Source: Armatimonadota bacterium
Lineage (GTDB): Bacteria; Armatimonadota; Fimbriimonadia; Fimbriimonadales; Fimbriimonadaceae
Assembly: GCA_018268375.1 (NCBI GenBank)
Contig: JAFDWS010000001.1
Coordinates: forward strand, 1-64,000
DNA: 64,000 bases
Direction: 5' to 3'
Shown: piece by piece, positions 9,773 through 18,283 of the stretch
How positions within the stretch are numbered: the stretch's first letter is position 1
Layout of the letters: the number at the start of each line of letters is the position of its first letter
Program-made: the position numbers and the translations under genes
Notes under the pieces: model-generated
What the model was told of the DNA's origin: nothing
Seen by the model: only the letters and a program-made list of their open reading frames with translations
Database searches by the model: none

Positions 9773-11622
9773 TCAGGCAGGTCGAGCCAGGCCGTAGGCT
9801 CGACAAGATCACCGTTATCGTCAAGGAAGTAGAGGAGAAAGGGAGCCGCTGGTTGCCGGTCTCGGATGAGCTTCACAAGGAACTCGCTCTCCTCTTGGAC
9901 TTCGATGCTGGCGGCGTAGGGCGCTTTGTTCCGGCCGGTCGGGACGTGACTGTCCAGGTACCGAACGACCGGGCTTCCATCCACACGGACGATCACTCCG
10001 GGCGCGCCGGAGGCAACCATAGTCAGCCTGCAAGCCTTGGTGAAGCGAGCTTTTGCCCAGAGGATGACGACTCCCGGCCCGGACATGAAGAGCGGCTCTG
10101 GTTCGAACGACATTCCGGAGCGAACTGCATGCCAGTCGATCGGCATGTTGCTCCTCCCGGAAAAGCGGTCGCCGCGCCGTTGGCTCCGTTCGGGAGGGAA
10201 GCTCGTGTCAAAGGAGCGTTGCGCAGGATCGTCGAAGGGTCCAGCAGCAAACCACTTTCGCTCGGGGACGACAGGCACATTGAAGGCCACGTCATCGACT
10301 TTGAGGATCAAGCCAGACTGGGGATCCTCGGGCGATTGGGCTACGACACCAAAAGTCGTCGCTTCCTTGGGCGCCAGGCTGCCGGAGAAGCCGTTTGTCG
10401 CCAATGTCCAGCCTGGGGGGCAAGAGACGCTGACGCTCACGTCCTTTGCGGCCTCTCCAGTGTTCTGCAAGGTGACTGAAGCCTTCAATGAACGGCCCAG
10501 AGCCGACCTGACTCCATTAAGGTAAGTCCAGGTCACGTCCAAGCCATTTTGTTGCCAGCACTGCGACTCGGATTGTGCAGGCAACTGCCAGAGAGGGACA
10601 TCAGGATCGACCGGTTCCTCGGCAGGCGCAGGTATGGGAGGCGGGACGTCTTCGCCAGTTTGGGGCGCTTCACTGGAGACAAGCACAAGGGCGACCTGCG
10701 CCGGAGCCGGTGCGGGCACCACCTTCTTCAGGAGGGCCTCGGCGAACTCCTCGATGGTCGCAGGCGGCGAGAGGTCGCGTAGCCCGTGCCCCGCGACGTA
10801 GTCAGTGCCAAGCGGATCCCTCCACTCTTCTGGAACTTGGTGAACGACGCCAGCGATTGCGCCGGTCGCTAGTCCGACGGATCGTGCAGCGCCACCCGCC
10901 GAGCAGGCGGTGAGCACGGCTGAGCCGAAATCACGTCCGACGGCTAGTCCGAGGACGACTTGGGCCAAAGCAGAGGTCGCTGAGAGTTGGTCGACACCGG
11001 GTAATGACTCGGGTGCCCTGGCGAGCAACTTTTGCACCGGGTCTGGTTCGCCTGCGCACTTGAGAGCAAGACTCACAGCTCTGTGCCCAAGACTATCAGC
11101 AGACAACGAGTCGGTTATGGCCCGTACCAGGTCCAAGGCAGTACAGCCTTCGTTGGCTGAAGCAAGGGCGGCCGCTAGGGCGGAAGGAACGTGAACCCCG
11201 TCTTGGGAGTGATCAAGCGACGCGTCGAACTGTGCCCACATGCGGGCTATCTTGGGCCGACCGGGGAAGAGAACGCCCCAGAGCAGGGGCCTTGCCGTCG
11301 CGTCTGATGCAAGAGGGTTCTCGAACGAGCCCGAAGCCGGAGCGACGAGCCCGCGAGCGATGTTCGCGGCAGCGAATGCCAAGGAGCCGTCTCGATAGAG
11401 CGAGTGCTCCGATAGGACGCCGGACAGGGAGGAAGGGTTCGCATCTTCGCTGAAGCTGTCCAAGAAAGCCCACCAGAGGTCAAGCTCGGGTGTGGGAGCC
11501 ATTCGGTTCGGTACGGGCTGGTAGAAGGAAAGCTTCGTCGGGCCGGACTTTCCATGTAAGGGCGATCCCAAGGTCGCGCCGGCTAAGGCGCCCCACAATG
11601 CGTTTGTCACCCGGTCGCTCAC
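9769..11622 (-). CDS. ADP-ribosylglycohydrolase-fold protein with degenerate active site
   Basis: The N-terminal 300 residues follow the ADP-ribosylglycohydrolase plan: an opening GALAGATLGSPL, and a late block GGAARSVGLATGAIAG matching the family's GGDxDTxxxxxGAIAG. The metal-binding acidic residues of that block are replaced (GGAARS), so hydrolase activity is unlikely. A Pro-rich linker (about 305-340) leads to an NEW3-like beta-sandwich (SLKASVTLQNTGEAAKDVSV) and a further C-terminal beta-rich domain ending near 617. There is no signal peptide. It may be a binding protein derived from the enzyme. It is coupled by a 4-bp overlap to the small membrane gene. Confidence 0.75.
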   Translation of the reverse strand: MSDRVTNALWGALAGATLGSPLHGKSGPTKLSFYQPVPNRMAPTPELDLWWAFLDSFSEDANPSSLSGVLSEHSLYRDGSLAFAAANIARGLVAPASGSFENPLASDATARPLLWGVLFPGRPKIARMWAQFDASLDHSQDGVHVPSALAAALASANEGCTALDLVRAITDSLSADSLGHRAVSLALKCAGEPDPVQKLLARAPESLPGVDQLSATSALAQVVLGLAVGRDFGSAVLTACSAGGAARSVGLATGAIAGVVHQVPEEWRDPLGTDYVAGHGLRDLSPPATIEEFAEALLKKVVPAPAPAQVALVLVSSEAPQTGEDVPPPIPAPAEEPVDPDVPLWQLPAQSESQCWQQNGLDVTWTYLNGVRSALGRSLKASVTLQNTGEAAKDVSVSVSCPPGWTLATNGFSGSLAPKEATTFGVVAQSPEDPQSGLILKVDDVAFNVPVVPERKWFAAGPFDDPAQRSFDTSFPPERSQRRGDRFSGRSNMPIDWHAVRSGMSFEPEPLFMSGPGVVILWAKARFTKACRLTMVASGAPGVIVRVDGSPVVRYLDSHVPTGRNKAPYAASIEVQEESEFLVKLIRDRQPAAPFLLYFLDDNGDLVEPTAWLDLPE

Positions 11623-11652
11623 GGTCAGTTTTTACCTGGGTAGCATGGCTGG

Positions 11653-12237
11653 GTGAACGGCTTGGACGTGGCGGTGTTCAGGGCGGTCAACGGCTGGCCA
11701 GAATCGCTTCGTCCTGTTTTCGTCTTCTTGAGCGAGGCCACGAAGACGACCTACGGGCTCGTCCTCATTGCCGTTGCGTTCGTTGCGTTGGTGTGGTGGA
11801 AGCCGTCACGAACCGCAGCGATCATCGCCGTTCTCTCTTGGCCGCTCGCCAACGCTGCTACCGACGTCCTCAAGTACGGCCTTCGGTGGAACCGTCCAAG
11901 TTGGCCCGAGGTCTTGGCGGCGAATCCGGACTTCCACGTCCGTGGGGAGCCACTGACGAGCTTTGGGACGGCATCCGCCCACAGTGCGAACATGATGGCA
12001 GTCGCTGTCGTGTTCCTTTGGCTTTGCCGTCCGGCAGGATACGGGTGGCTCGTTGTGGCCGTGCTGACAGGGCTCTCCCGGATCTACGTTGGGGTCCATT
12101 GGCCGTCAGAGGTCGTGTTCGGCTGGTTCACGGGCGCACTGTGCGCCACGGTGGTAGTCAAGACTATTGAGGCTTGGAAGCGCCTGCGGGCTCCTGCGAC
12201 TTCAGTTGTTCAGGAAGGACCGGCTGCGGAGTCGTAA
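11653..12237 (+). CDS. PAP2-family membrane phosphatase
   Basis: A 194-residue integral membrane protein with about five hydrophobic helices. The three-part lipid-phosphatase signature is present in modified form: K-x6-RP as KYGLRWNRPSW, the PSGH block as SFGTASAHSAN (SAH), and SR-x5-H-x3-D as SRIYVGVHWPSEV with Glu for the last Asp. Likely substrates are undecaprenyl pyrophosphate or phosphatidic acid. GTG start. The last 74 bp overlap the convergent GerMN gene. Confidence 0.88.
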   Translation: MNGLDVAVFRAVNGWPESLRPVFVFLSEATKTTYGLVLIAVAFVALVWWKPSRTAAIIAVLSWPLANAATDVLKYGLRWNRPSWPEVLAANPDFHVRGEPLTSFGTASAHSANMMAVAVVFLWLCRPAGYGWLVVAVLTGLSRIYVGVHWPSEVVFGWFTGALCATVVVKTIEAWKRLRAPATSVVQEGPAAES

Positions 12238-12736
12238 GGTCGATATTGCCGAGAGTCTCAAGGGTCTGGCCAGCGACGGTGAAACGGACAAGCTTGACCT
12301 CAGGGAACTGGGCCATGGTCGTTAAAATGCCCTTGACGATCGTTTGCTCGTCTTCGGTGCCGTAGGTCGTGTCGAACTCCTTCGAGAAGTCCAGAGTCGC
12401 GGTGTCGCCGCTGATCTGACAGGTCACGAGCCGCGCTCCCTTTGGCACCATGCTCAGCCTTCCGAGATAGTCGTTCACGGCAAAAACGCGCGGATCTTGC
12501 TTCTCGGGAGACTTGGCAGGATTGGGGTGTAGTTTGAGGTCGCCTTTATCGTAGGTCGGCGTGTACACCTTGACGTCGCGTGGTGCGTGCTCAGAGGGCG
12601 AGGTCGTCGGTATCGTCGGCACGGTCCGACCTGGAGAGTTGACCACGTAATAAGCGAGCCCACCGAGTGCGGCGAAGCAACACAGCGCGACCCAAACCGG
12701 CGTCAGGGATTTTCGGGTTTTAGTCTCTCTTGCCAT
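12164..12736 (-). CDS. GerMN-domain membrane-anchored protein
   Basis: Residues 12-32 form a transmembrane or signal-anchor helix (LTPVWVALCCFAALGGLAYYVV), followed by a Pro/Thr/Ser linker and a GerMN domain (from about 55: VKVYTPTYDKGDLKLHP... ATLDFSKEFDTTYGTEDEQTIVKGILTTMAQFPEVKLVRFTVAGQTLETLG). GerMN domains occur in spore germination protein GerM and in extracytoplasmic proteins linked to peptidoglycan. The start at 12736 overlaps the end of the amidase gene by 17 bp on the same strand, so the two probably act together at the cell wall. Confidence 0.85.
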   Translation of the reverse strand: MARETKTRKSLTPVWVALCCFAALGGLAYYVVNSPGRTVPTIPTTSPSEHAPRDVKVYTPTYDKGDLKLHPNPAKSPEKQDPRVFAVNDYLGRLSMVPKGARLVTCQISGDTATLDFSKEFDTTYGTEDEQTIVKGILTTMAQFPEVKLVRFTVAGQTLETLGNIDLTTPQPVLPEQLKSQEPAGASKPQ

Positions 12737-14285
12737 CACCAAAGAACTCCTTGACTCCGCGCACGACAGCCCTGCCCACGGCCTCCCTGAACTCCTGGGT
12801 TTGAATTTTCGAGCGGTCGGTGGGATGGTTGAGGAACCCAAGTTCCATCAGCACTGCCGGCATCTTAGCACCCCTGAGAACAGCGAACCCTGAGTCGTAG
12901 ATCCGGCCATCGCTCCAGGTTCCTATGTCTGGCAGCTGATGCTCCTTGGCGATCTCATGGCGGATGCACTCCGCCAACAACATGTCCATCGAGTCTTCCT
13001 TATGGAAGAAGACGATGATCCCCGACCGGCTGCCGTCAACACTGTTCGAATTAAAGTGACAACTAATGAAGAGGTCGGCGTTCCCTCGGTTCGCGATCCC
13101 AGGTCGTTCGCTCAGGCTTACGAACGTATCGTCACTTCTCGTCATGACGACGCTGGCTCCGGCCTGGATAAGTTGGCGCGCGACCTCCTTGGCCATCGCC
13201 AGGGTCATGTTCTTTTCTTGAACCCCGGCGTGGACGGCACCATTGTCCTTTCCTCCGTGGCCAGCGTCGACAACGATGACTTTGCCTGCCAGCCCGCCCG
13301 TAGCCCTTGGCCTGGAAAAGACGATCGAAACGCCGACCTCGTTGGTGCTCAGCTGGAAAGCGAGCGGCTGGGTGAGTTGGAGGGTGAGGGTCGTGTTTCC
13401 TGCCTTGTCGTCGTTGACGGACGCACCTTTCAGGTACTTGCTTTGACCGAGAGGGAACTCGCCGGTCTTTTCAGCACCCGTGGAAGGAAGGCTGACTTGA
13501 ACTGTCGTCGGATCCAAGAAGAGCGCACTCGCCTTCTGGGCTGGTTTGCCTGTGATTGGAAGGACGACAGCGACGCTTGTTGGTGTCTCTGTGCTCTTTC
13601 TCGGGCTGCCGACCGTCGCCAGTGCCTGTACGGGCACGACGGGCGCTGCACCGGAGCCGGCTTGGACGAAGGGAACCTCGAGGGTGCGGCCCTCCTGCAA
13701 CGTCGGAACCGTCACACCCGCCATAGAAGGCTCCTGAACGACCACGCGGACGGTGTCCGGCGTGAATTGGGAGACGGACCATCCTTTAGGAAGGTCACTA
13801 ATGAGCGAGGGCGCGAGCTGGGCACCCTTTAAGTCAACGACCAGCCTGTCGGGGGCACTCGCTCGAAAAGCCCTTGGCTCGAACGAAAGCGTTCCGTCAG
13901 CCCGCATACCGGAGGCTGTCTTCTCGATACTGCGTATCTGGCTGAGCACGGTGACCTTGGCTTGCGCTGAATCGTAGTCCACGACCCCGCCTAAGTAGCG
14001 CATCGCCTGGTCGAAAGAGTAGAGCCTCTGGCCTTCGATGATCTTCGATTCGAGCTGGAATGTTCGGCCTTCGGCAGCGACCGTCACGACCCCGTTGTCG
14101 ACGTCGACGCTCCAGCCGATACGCCGCATCAGGGCAGGGGTCACGTAGCAGGCACCCTCCACCCGCGCTCCTTGGTCGAAGAAGGAGCCATGGAAGGTGT
14201 AATCGACGGTAAGCCCAGTCTGCGCTTGGGCGAGGGCCACCGTCGTCGCCATCCATGGCGCCAGACAGGCAACAAGCCGCGTCAT
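12720..14285 (-). CDS. N-acetylmuramoyl-L-alanine amidase (amidase_3) with AMIN domain
   Basis: A 521-residue exported hydrolase that cleaves the amide bond between MurNAc and the peptide stem. After the signal peptide (MTRLVACLAPWMATTVALAQA) comes a copper-amine-oxidase-like substrate-recognition domain (about 30-115), an AMIN domain (about 125-215), a second AMIN-like region (about 250-330), and the Zn-dependent catalytic domain (about 340-515). Zn ligands and catalytic residues are in VDAGHGGKDNGA, SCHFNS and LMELGF. The gene is cotranscribed with the GerMN protein gene; the pair may function in daughter-cell separation or wall turnover. Confidence 0.93.
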   Translation of the reverse strand: MTRLVACLAPWMATTVALAQAQTGLTVDYTFHGSFFDQGARVEGACYVTPALMRRIGWSVDVDNGVVTVAAEGRTFQLESKIIEGQRLYSFDQAMRYLGGVVDYDSAQAKVTVLSQIRSIEKTASGMRADGTLSFEPRAFRASAPDRLVVDLKGAQLAPSLISDLPKGWSVSQFTPDTVRVVVQEPSMAGVTVPTLQEGRTLEVPFVQAGSGAAPVVPVQALATVGSPRKSTETPTSVAVVLPITGKPAQKASALFLDPTTVQVSLPSTGAEKTGEFPLGQSKYLKGASVNDDKAGNTTLTLQLTQPLAFQLSTNEVGVSIVFSRPRATGGLAGKVIVVDAGHGGKDNGAVHAGVQEKNMTLAMAKEVARQLIQAGASVVMTRSDDTFVSLSERPGIANRGNADLFISCHFNSNSVDGSRSGIIVFFHKEDSMDMLLAECIRHEIAKEHQLPDIGTWSDGRIYDSGFAVLRGAKMPAVLMELGFLNHPTDRSKIQTQEFREAVGRAVVRGVKEFFGDGKRD

Positions 14286-14345
14286 GCGATGTCTGCGATT
14301 CTACCAGGTTTTCCACACCCCTGGTTCCCGCTTACAACCCGCTTG

Positions 14346-15701
14346 CTAGGCGCCGACCTGAACCGCCCAATGTGTCGAATCGTATGCGATCGCAGTGAAC
14401 ATCTTGTGCGCGCCGATTGAGATCGGAGCGTTGGTGCTGCCTCCATTCACGATCGCGCCCGAGCCCGGCCACAGGTTCATCGCCGACGAACTGTCCACAT
14501 ACCCACGAACAGTCATGCCCTTGATGGCGGTGGGCAACGTGACTCCTCGGCCATTGCCCGATCCAGTGATGGTCGTAAAGGCGACAGTAAGTGCCGCCGA
14601 ACCTTGGCTTGCACCTGACGCAACTGTGCCGACCCGGGTGTACGTTCTGCCGGAAACATCAACGGAGAAGGCTTCGCCGGTACTGTTCGTGGGGTCGGTG
14701 TTCGTGGAGTCCACCAACCGCAGGAGCGGAGCGGTCTGGCCGACCAGGCCCCTTGCGACGATGGCGGGATAGGCGGCCGAGGCGCTGCTCGCCGTGATGC
14801 CCGCCTTTTGGCCGTTTGTCGCCGTGTTGACGGCTAACGCTCCCGAACCGTTCTGTCCGGAGTCGAACAAGTCGAAGAAGTCTGAGGCCGAGCCGACCGT
14901 GAAGGAACTCTGGGTCGGCGAGAGCGTTTTCCAGCGAGCCGAACCGGCAACTCCATGGGATCCCAGTTGGACTATGGAGTTACGGCCGCCTTGAGCTTGG
15001 ATGTCGATCAAGGTGTCCTCGGTGAAGCTACCAAGGTGTTGGAAACCACAGATGTTGCCGCCTGCCTGGCCCGTCCATCCGAGTTGTGCGAACCGCGTTC
15101 CGGCGGCGCCGCCATAGGGAGCCTTGAAGTCGATGTTCGCGCCCCAGTTGTTCGAGGCAGCGCTGATGCCCACGCCAGTGACTTCTGCGGTGTCGGGGGC
15201 GTAGTCCATGGTGATGGGTCGGTACTCCTGGCCAGGGTTGCCTGCGGTCGACCGGAAGCTCAGGTACCACTCCATTTGGCGGTAAAAGGAATTCGGCACG
15301 AGATAGTTCGTTTCGAGGTACACACCCGCGCTCGGCTCACTGTCCACGACCTTCTCACCCGATGTGCCTGCAAAGTTGTAGGCACCGGTGATCACAATGG
15401 GATCGGTGTTGGGGAAGTTGGGGTTTTCGAAGCAGGTGACACCCGTCAGAAACGGAAGCAACGGTCCCCAGTTCGACACGCGATAATCGCCCTGAGCGAG
15501 CGGGTTGACATTGAAATAGGGGTAAGGGTCTTTGTAGTCCAGCAGGCTCCCGTTCGAAAATCTGTCTTGATAGAGGCCCAACTTGAAATATTGGGAGAAG
15601 CTGTTTCCGTTACCGAGCTGGGCACAGGCATGGCTCGCGGCAACGACGGTAGCGACGGACACGAGGGCGGTACGCGCCCAGAAGACTGCTGTGGATCTCA
15701 T
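14346..15701 (-). CDS. Secreted beta-rich protein of unknown function
   Basis: The 451-residue product has a signal peptide (MRSTAVFWARTALVSVATVVAASHACA) and a long beta-rich body full of Gly, Ser, Thr and Asn. The C-terminal 150 residues (around VARGLVGQTAPLLRLVD and GNGRGVTLPTAIKGMTVRGYVDSS) resemble phage tail-fibre or surface-adhesin repeats more than an enzyme. It lies immediately left of the tRNA-Val insertion site but outside attL, so by position it belongs to the chromosome. No catalytic motif is seen. Confidence 0.65.
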   Translation of the reverse strand: MRSTAVFWARTALVSVATVVAASHACAQLGNGNSFSQYFKLGLYQDRFSNGSLLDYKDPYPYFNVNPLAQGDYRVSNWGPLLPFLTGVTCFENPNFPNTDPIVITGAYNFAGTSGEKVVDSEPSAGVYLETNYLVPNSFYRQMEWYLSFRSTAGNPGQEYRPITMDYAPDTAEVTGVGISAASNNWGANIDFKAPYGGAAGTRFAQLGWTGQAGGNICGFQHLGSFTEDTLIDIQAQGGRNSIVQLGSHGVAGSARWKTLSPTQSSFTVGSASDFFDLFDSGQNGSGALAVNTATNGQKAGITASSASAAYPAIVARGLVGQTAPLLRLVDSTNTDPTNSTGEAFSVDVSGRTYTRVGTVASGASQGSAALTVAFTTITGSGNGRGVTLPTAIKGMTVRGYVDSSSAMNLWPGSGAIVNGGSTNAPISIGAHKMFTAIAYDSTHWAVQVGA

Positions 15702-15874
15702 GTGAACGTTCTTCCTGATTGAGCATTGAGCGGCCTGGCAGCCCGGGCAGACTCAAATCTATTGTACGTCATGGTGTCTGCCTCTGATGCACGAGAGGAC
15801 GAACATATAGTAGGTTCTAAGATAGTGCTGGTCAAAATCCAGTCCGGGAGTGCCTGGTATCCTTTTGAACCTTC

Positions 15875-15916
15875 ATTCGGGCGGTTAGCTCAGTTGGTAG
15901 AGCGCCTCGTTTACAC
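15875..15916. repeat. attL: 42-bp repeat with 5' half of tRNA-Val
   Basis: The repeat holds 4 bp upstream of the tRNA and the first 38 bases of tRNA-Val through the anticodon loop (15879-15916). Beyond it the sequence changes to phage DNA (TAACGGG), so the tRNA here is a truncated, non-functional stub. The anticodon stem (CCTCG) and 7-base loop (TTTACAC) form the probable core site, as for many tyrosine integrases. Confidence 0.93.
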
Positions 15917-15944
15917 TAACGGGCGACACCATGAGATAACTGAC

Positions 15945-16017
15945 ACTAGGACGCCCTGTTAGGTTCAAAGACCCCCCGACAAACTTGTTTCCACCCCTCG
16001 ACTAGGGAACGACTAGG
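15945..16017 (+). repeat. ACTAGG direct repeats, probable integrase arm sites (left)
   Basis: ACTAGG occurs at 15945-15950, 16001-16006 and 16012-16017; the last two are spaced exactly 11 bp. The same hexamer repeats four times at 11-bp spacing at the other end of the prophage (52786-52824). Being confined to the two ends and phased on one helical turn, they look like arm-type binding sites for the integrase N-terminal domain. Confidence 0.6.
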
Positions 16018-17264
16018 TGAAACAAGTGAACGCAGCAGGCAACACTGCACAGCAGGCAACACGCCCCGAACTACCCCCGGCATTCCGGCGATTTCTGACA
16101 ACCGGTGAATCGGTGTACTGGGGGGATTCCAAGCCTTACAACGGAAGTTGGGTGGCTAGTCGAAGGGTCAGGGACAACTTCGGTCGATTGCTTCCAGTCA
16201 AGAAGAAGGTCAGCAGGGATCTGGACATCATCAAACGGTGGATCGAGGATCAAAGGAAGACCGATCACAGGCAGTTGACTCCTGAGTCCGGACAGACGTT
16301 GGAGCAATGGTACGAATTCCTTCGCACCAATGAGTGGCCGATAAAACTAGCTGATCAAACCATCGGTCTGAAGGAAGGACGGTGGAAGAACCATTGCCAG
16401 AGTTACCTCGGTCATCTTCGGTTGGATCGGATCGACAAGATGAAGGTGAGAAGCTGGCTGAAGGAATTGGAGGATCGGGGCGTCGGACTACCGACGATCA
16501 CCGAATGTCGACGTGACCTTCACTCGATGTTCGAGACCGCTGTTGAAGTGTATGAGATCCTCGACAAGAATCCTTGCCGGAAGATTGCGACAAAGGAATC
16601 AGGGCCGAGAACCAGGACATCAGTGTCGCCGGAACTAGCGAAGACCGTCATTCAGACAGCGTTCGATAAGCGGGCGAAGTACGACCACCAGCCACGACCA
16701 GGAGAGGTACCGGGTTGGATCATCGGCATGGTCGCAACAGCCTTCTATGCCGGGTTGAGGAAAGGTGAGTTGCAGGCGTTGACCTGGGAACAGATCGACC
16801 GAGACCGTCGTGTAATCACTGTCAACCGTGCCGTTCGCAGGGATCGAAGTGGCCGATTGTCAGTAGGGTTGCCGAAGTGCGACAAGTCCCGACAGATCCC
16901 GATCACCGATGAACTGCTGAGAATCATTGAGGCAACGACGACGACTCGTGAAGGATTGGTCTGGCCGACCGACGCCAAGCGAGGATTCAGGGATGGTGCC
17001 CCGGTCGTGAATGTCAAGCCGACCTGTAAAGTCAACCATTGGTTCATCCAGCTGAGAGACAACTGCGGTCTGCCTGGAACAATGGTCTTCAGGGACACCC
17101 GGTCAACCTTTGCAACGTGGCTCAACCAACTATCGTTGGGGCCGGTGACCATCACTGAGATCCTTGGCCACGAGTCGATCAGGACAACCCGGACGCACTA
17201 TGTTGACGTGAATGACCCGGCCATCATCGATGCCAGAGAGAAGTTTGCAGCACTGGTGGCATGA
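16017..17264 (+). CDS. int: Tyrosine recombinase / phage integrase
   Basis: A 415-residue site-specific recombinase that would catalyse integration at tRNA-Val. After an N-terminal arm-binding region and a SAM-like core-binding domain (about 95-190, with LEQWYEFL... and LRLDRIDKMKVRSWLKEL), the catalytic domain shows Arg I in YAGLRKGEL (R248), the beta-hairpin Lys in LPKCDKSRQIPI, box II as FRDTRSTFATW, His III in LGHES (H385) and the nucleophile in THYVDV (Y395). Box II usually reads HxLR; here the His position is Arg. GTG start, overlapping an ACTAGG site, which could allow autoregulation. It lies 100 bp from attL. Confidence 0.95.
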   Translation: MKQVNAAGNTAQQATRPELPPAFRRFLTTGESVYWGDSKPYNGSWVASRRVRDNFGRLLPVKKKVSRDLDIIKRWIEDQRKTDHRQLTPESGQTLEQWYEFLRTNEWPIKLADQTIGLKEGRWKNHCQSYLGHLRLDRIDKMKVRSWLKELEDRGVGLPTITECRRDLHSMFETAVEVYEILDKNPCRKIATKESGPRTRTSVSPELAKTVIQTAFDKRAKYDHQPRPGEVPGWIIGMVATAFYAGLRKGELQALTWEQIDRDRRVITVNRAVRRDRSGRLSVGLPKCDKSRQIPITDELLRIIEATTTTREGLVWPTDAKRGFRDGAPVVNVKPTCKVNHWFIQLRDNCGLPGTMVFRDTRSTFATWLNQLSLGPVTITEILGHESIRTTRTHYVDVNDPAIIDAREKFAALVA

Positions 17265-17400
17265 GGACGACTTTTACCACCCGAGGAAGACCCGTGGAAA
17301 GAATCTTCAATCTATTCAGATCCAGCCTTGGGCACTGGTTTTGAACCCAAGCATTGGTGGAAAACTGGTGGAACCGATTCCGAAAATACCTGGGGACTAC

Positions 17401-17432
17401 TTGACACGGGCTAGATCCGTTTAGGCTAGAAT
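17401..17432 (+). promoter_or_regulatory. Candidate sigma-70 promoter for the hairpin RNA
   Basis: TTGACA (17401-17406, perfect -35) and TAGAAT (17427-17432, 5/6 match to -10) are separated by 20 bp, which is longer than the preferred 17. Transcription would begin around 17439-17440, just before a long hairpin. Confidence 0.4.
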
Positions 17433-17447
17433 CTTTCTGTAGGAAAT

Positions 17448-17514
17448 AAGCCTGAAGGTTGATTGATTTGAAACCAGGATTGCGCCTGGAATCAGATCAG
17501 CCAATCTCAGGCTT
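17448..17514 (+). ncRNA. Candidate structured small RNA: 25-bp near-continuous hairpin
   Basis: Four helices stack in register: 17448-17455 with 17507-17514 (8 bp), 17457-17463 with 17496-17502 (7 bp with one G-U), 17464-17468 with 17490-17494 (5 bp), and 17474-17478 with 17485-17489 (5 bp) closing a 6-base loop. Only small bulges interrupt them. There is no reading frame here, and a promoter-like sequence lies just upstream. It is followed by CTTTCGTTT, so it could alternatively be an unusually long terminator after int. This fills most of the 337-bp gap between int and the next gene. Confidence 0.5.
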
Positions 17515-17601
17515 CTTTCGTTTGGTCGCCACGACTTGACGTAAAGGGCCTGACCGACCGAAGAAGGGACTGTGCGTTTCTAGGGTCAGGAGGAAAGTTG
17601 A

Positions 17602-17793
17602 GTGGCGATAGCGAACAGAAGTGAAGGACAGGTAGACCAGGCATCGGTCGAGCCAACCTTGGAGAAGATCCGAGGTTGGTGCCAGGTGGTGAGAGCAGTG
17701 GGCCGCTTGATCCGAACCCTGATCGAGCAGCTGATATGGATTGTCATTGTTGCCCTGGGAATCAAAGAAGTCGTCCAGTTAGTCTTGAAGTGA
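17602..17793 (+). CDS. Small single-pass membrane protein
   Basis: A 63-residue protein with GTG start 8 bp after a strong AGGAGG site. A charged N-terminal half is followed by one hydrophobic helix (LIRTLIEQLIWIVIVALGIKEVV). It is followed after 8 bp by another small membrane protein. In temperate phages, pairs of small early membrane proteins often act in superinfection exclusion or lysis control; this is only a possibility here. Confidence 0.55.
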   Translation: MAIANRSEGQVDQASVEPTLEKIRGWCQVVRAVGRLIRTLIEQLIWIVIVALGIKEVVQLVLK

Positions 17794-17801
17794 AAGCAGC
17801 C

Positions 17802-17918
17802 ATGAAACGACTGAGCAGGATGGAGACTCTTCAGCGCATCGGACTCGGTGGCCTGATCTTCGGTGGTTGCTTCGTGTACGCCGTTGCCAGTTTGATCGTG
17901 AGCTTAATCAGTCGCTGA
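17802..17918 (+). CDS. Tiny membrane protein (38 residues)
   Basis: The ATG at 17802 starts a 38-residue peptide with a basic N-terminus (MKRLSRMETLQRI) and one transmembrane helix (GLGGLIFGGCFVYAVASLIVSLI). It lies 8 bp beyond the previous small membrane gene. It converges with the leftward gene ending at 17923. Short length limits certainty. Confidence 0.4.
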   Translation: MKRLSRMETLQRIGLGGLIFGGCFVYAVASLIVSLISR

Positions 17919-17922
17919 CGCC

Positions 17923-18156
17923 TCACGCATAGTAGCGATCATACGTGCCGAGGCGATATTCGCCATTCTTTAGCTGCACTACATCCCCGGCGAATTTCAT
18001 ATACTCAGCTTCCTCAGCGGAACGACACCTAAACCAAACAGTGTGACCATTCTCCAAGGTCAGTTCGGCACTCATTCCATCTTCACTAAGCTTACGTCGA
18101 GCAATTGCTAGCCTAGTCGCATAGATTTTCGGAGGCATCTCAGTCAGGTTCAACAT
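17923..18156 (-). CDS. Small phage protein of unknown function
   Basis: A 77-residue soluble protein (start at MLNLTEMPP; a longer reading to 18348 would overlap the upstream gene). The body alternates basic and acidic residues with a beta pattern (AELTLENGHTVWFRCRSAEEAEYMKF and LKNGEYRLGTYDRYY). It is leftward, like the putative regulator gene at 18284, from which it is separated by 127 bp, so it probably belongs to the lysogeny transcript. No family recognised. Confidence 0.5.
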   Translation of the reverse strand: MLNLTEMPPKIYATRLAIARRKLSEDGMSAELTLENGHTVWFRCRSAEEAEYMKFAGDVVQLKNGEYRLGTYDRYYA

Positions 18157-18283
18157 CGCCCATCTTCCAACGCCGAAGGGCCAGGGTGAGTTCCAAAAAA
18201 AGCGTAGGCCCCGGAACACCGCCAAGGGGAGAGCAAATGCGGAGCCGAGGCCACTGCTATTGTAGCGACAGAACGACCTTCTG

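Noticed and set aside
12939..13832. 297-codon + frame opposite the amidase gene
   Set aside because: The amidase domains on the minus strand are intact; the antisense product has no recognisable structure.
15726..15962. Open frame across the attL tRNA stub with GRLAQLVERLVYTNG
   Set aside because: This phrase is the familiar false translation of a tRNA 5' half (GGCGGTTAGCTCAGTTGGTAGAGC...); no gene is supported.
17448..17514. Long hairpin as a second tRNA or tmRNA-like gene
   Set aside because: It is a single rod without D- or T-arm sequences.
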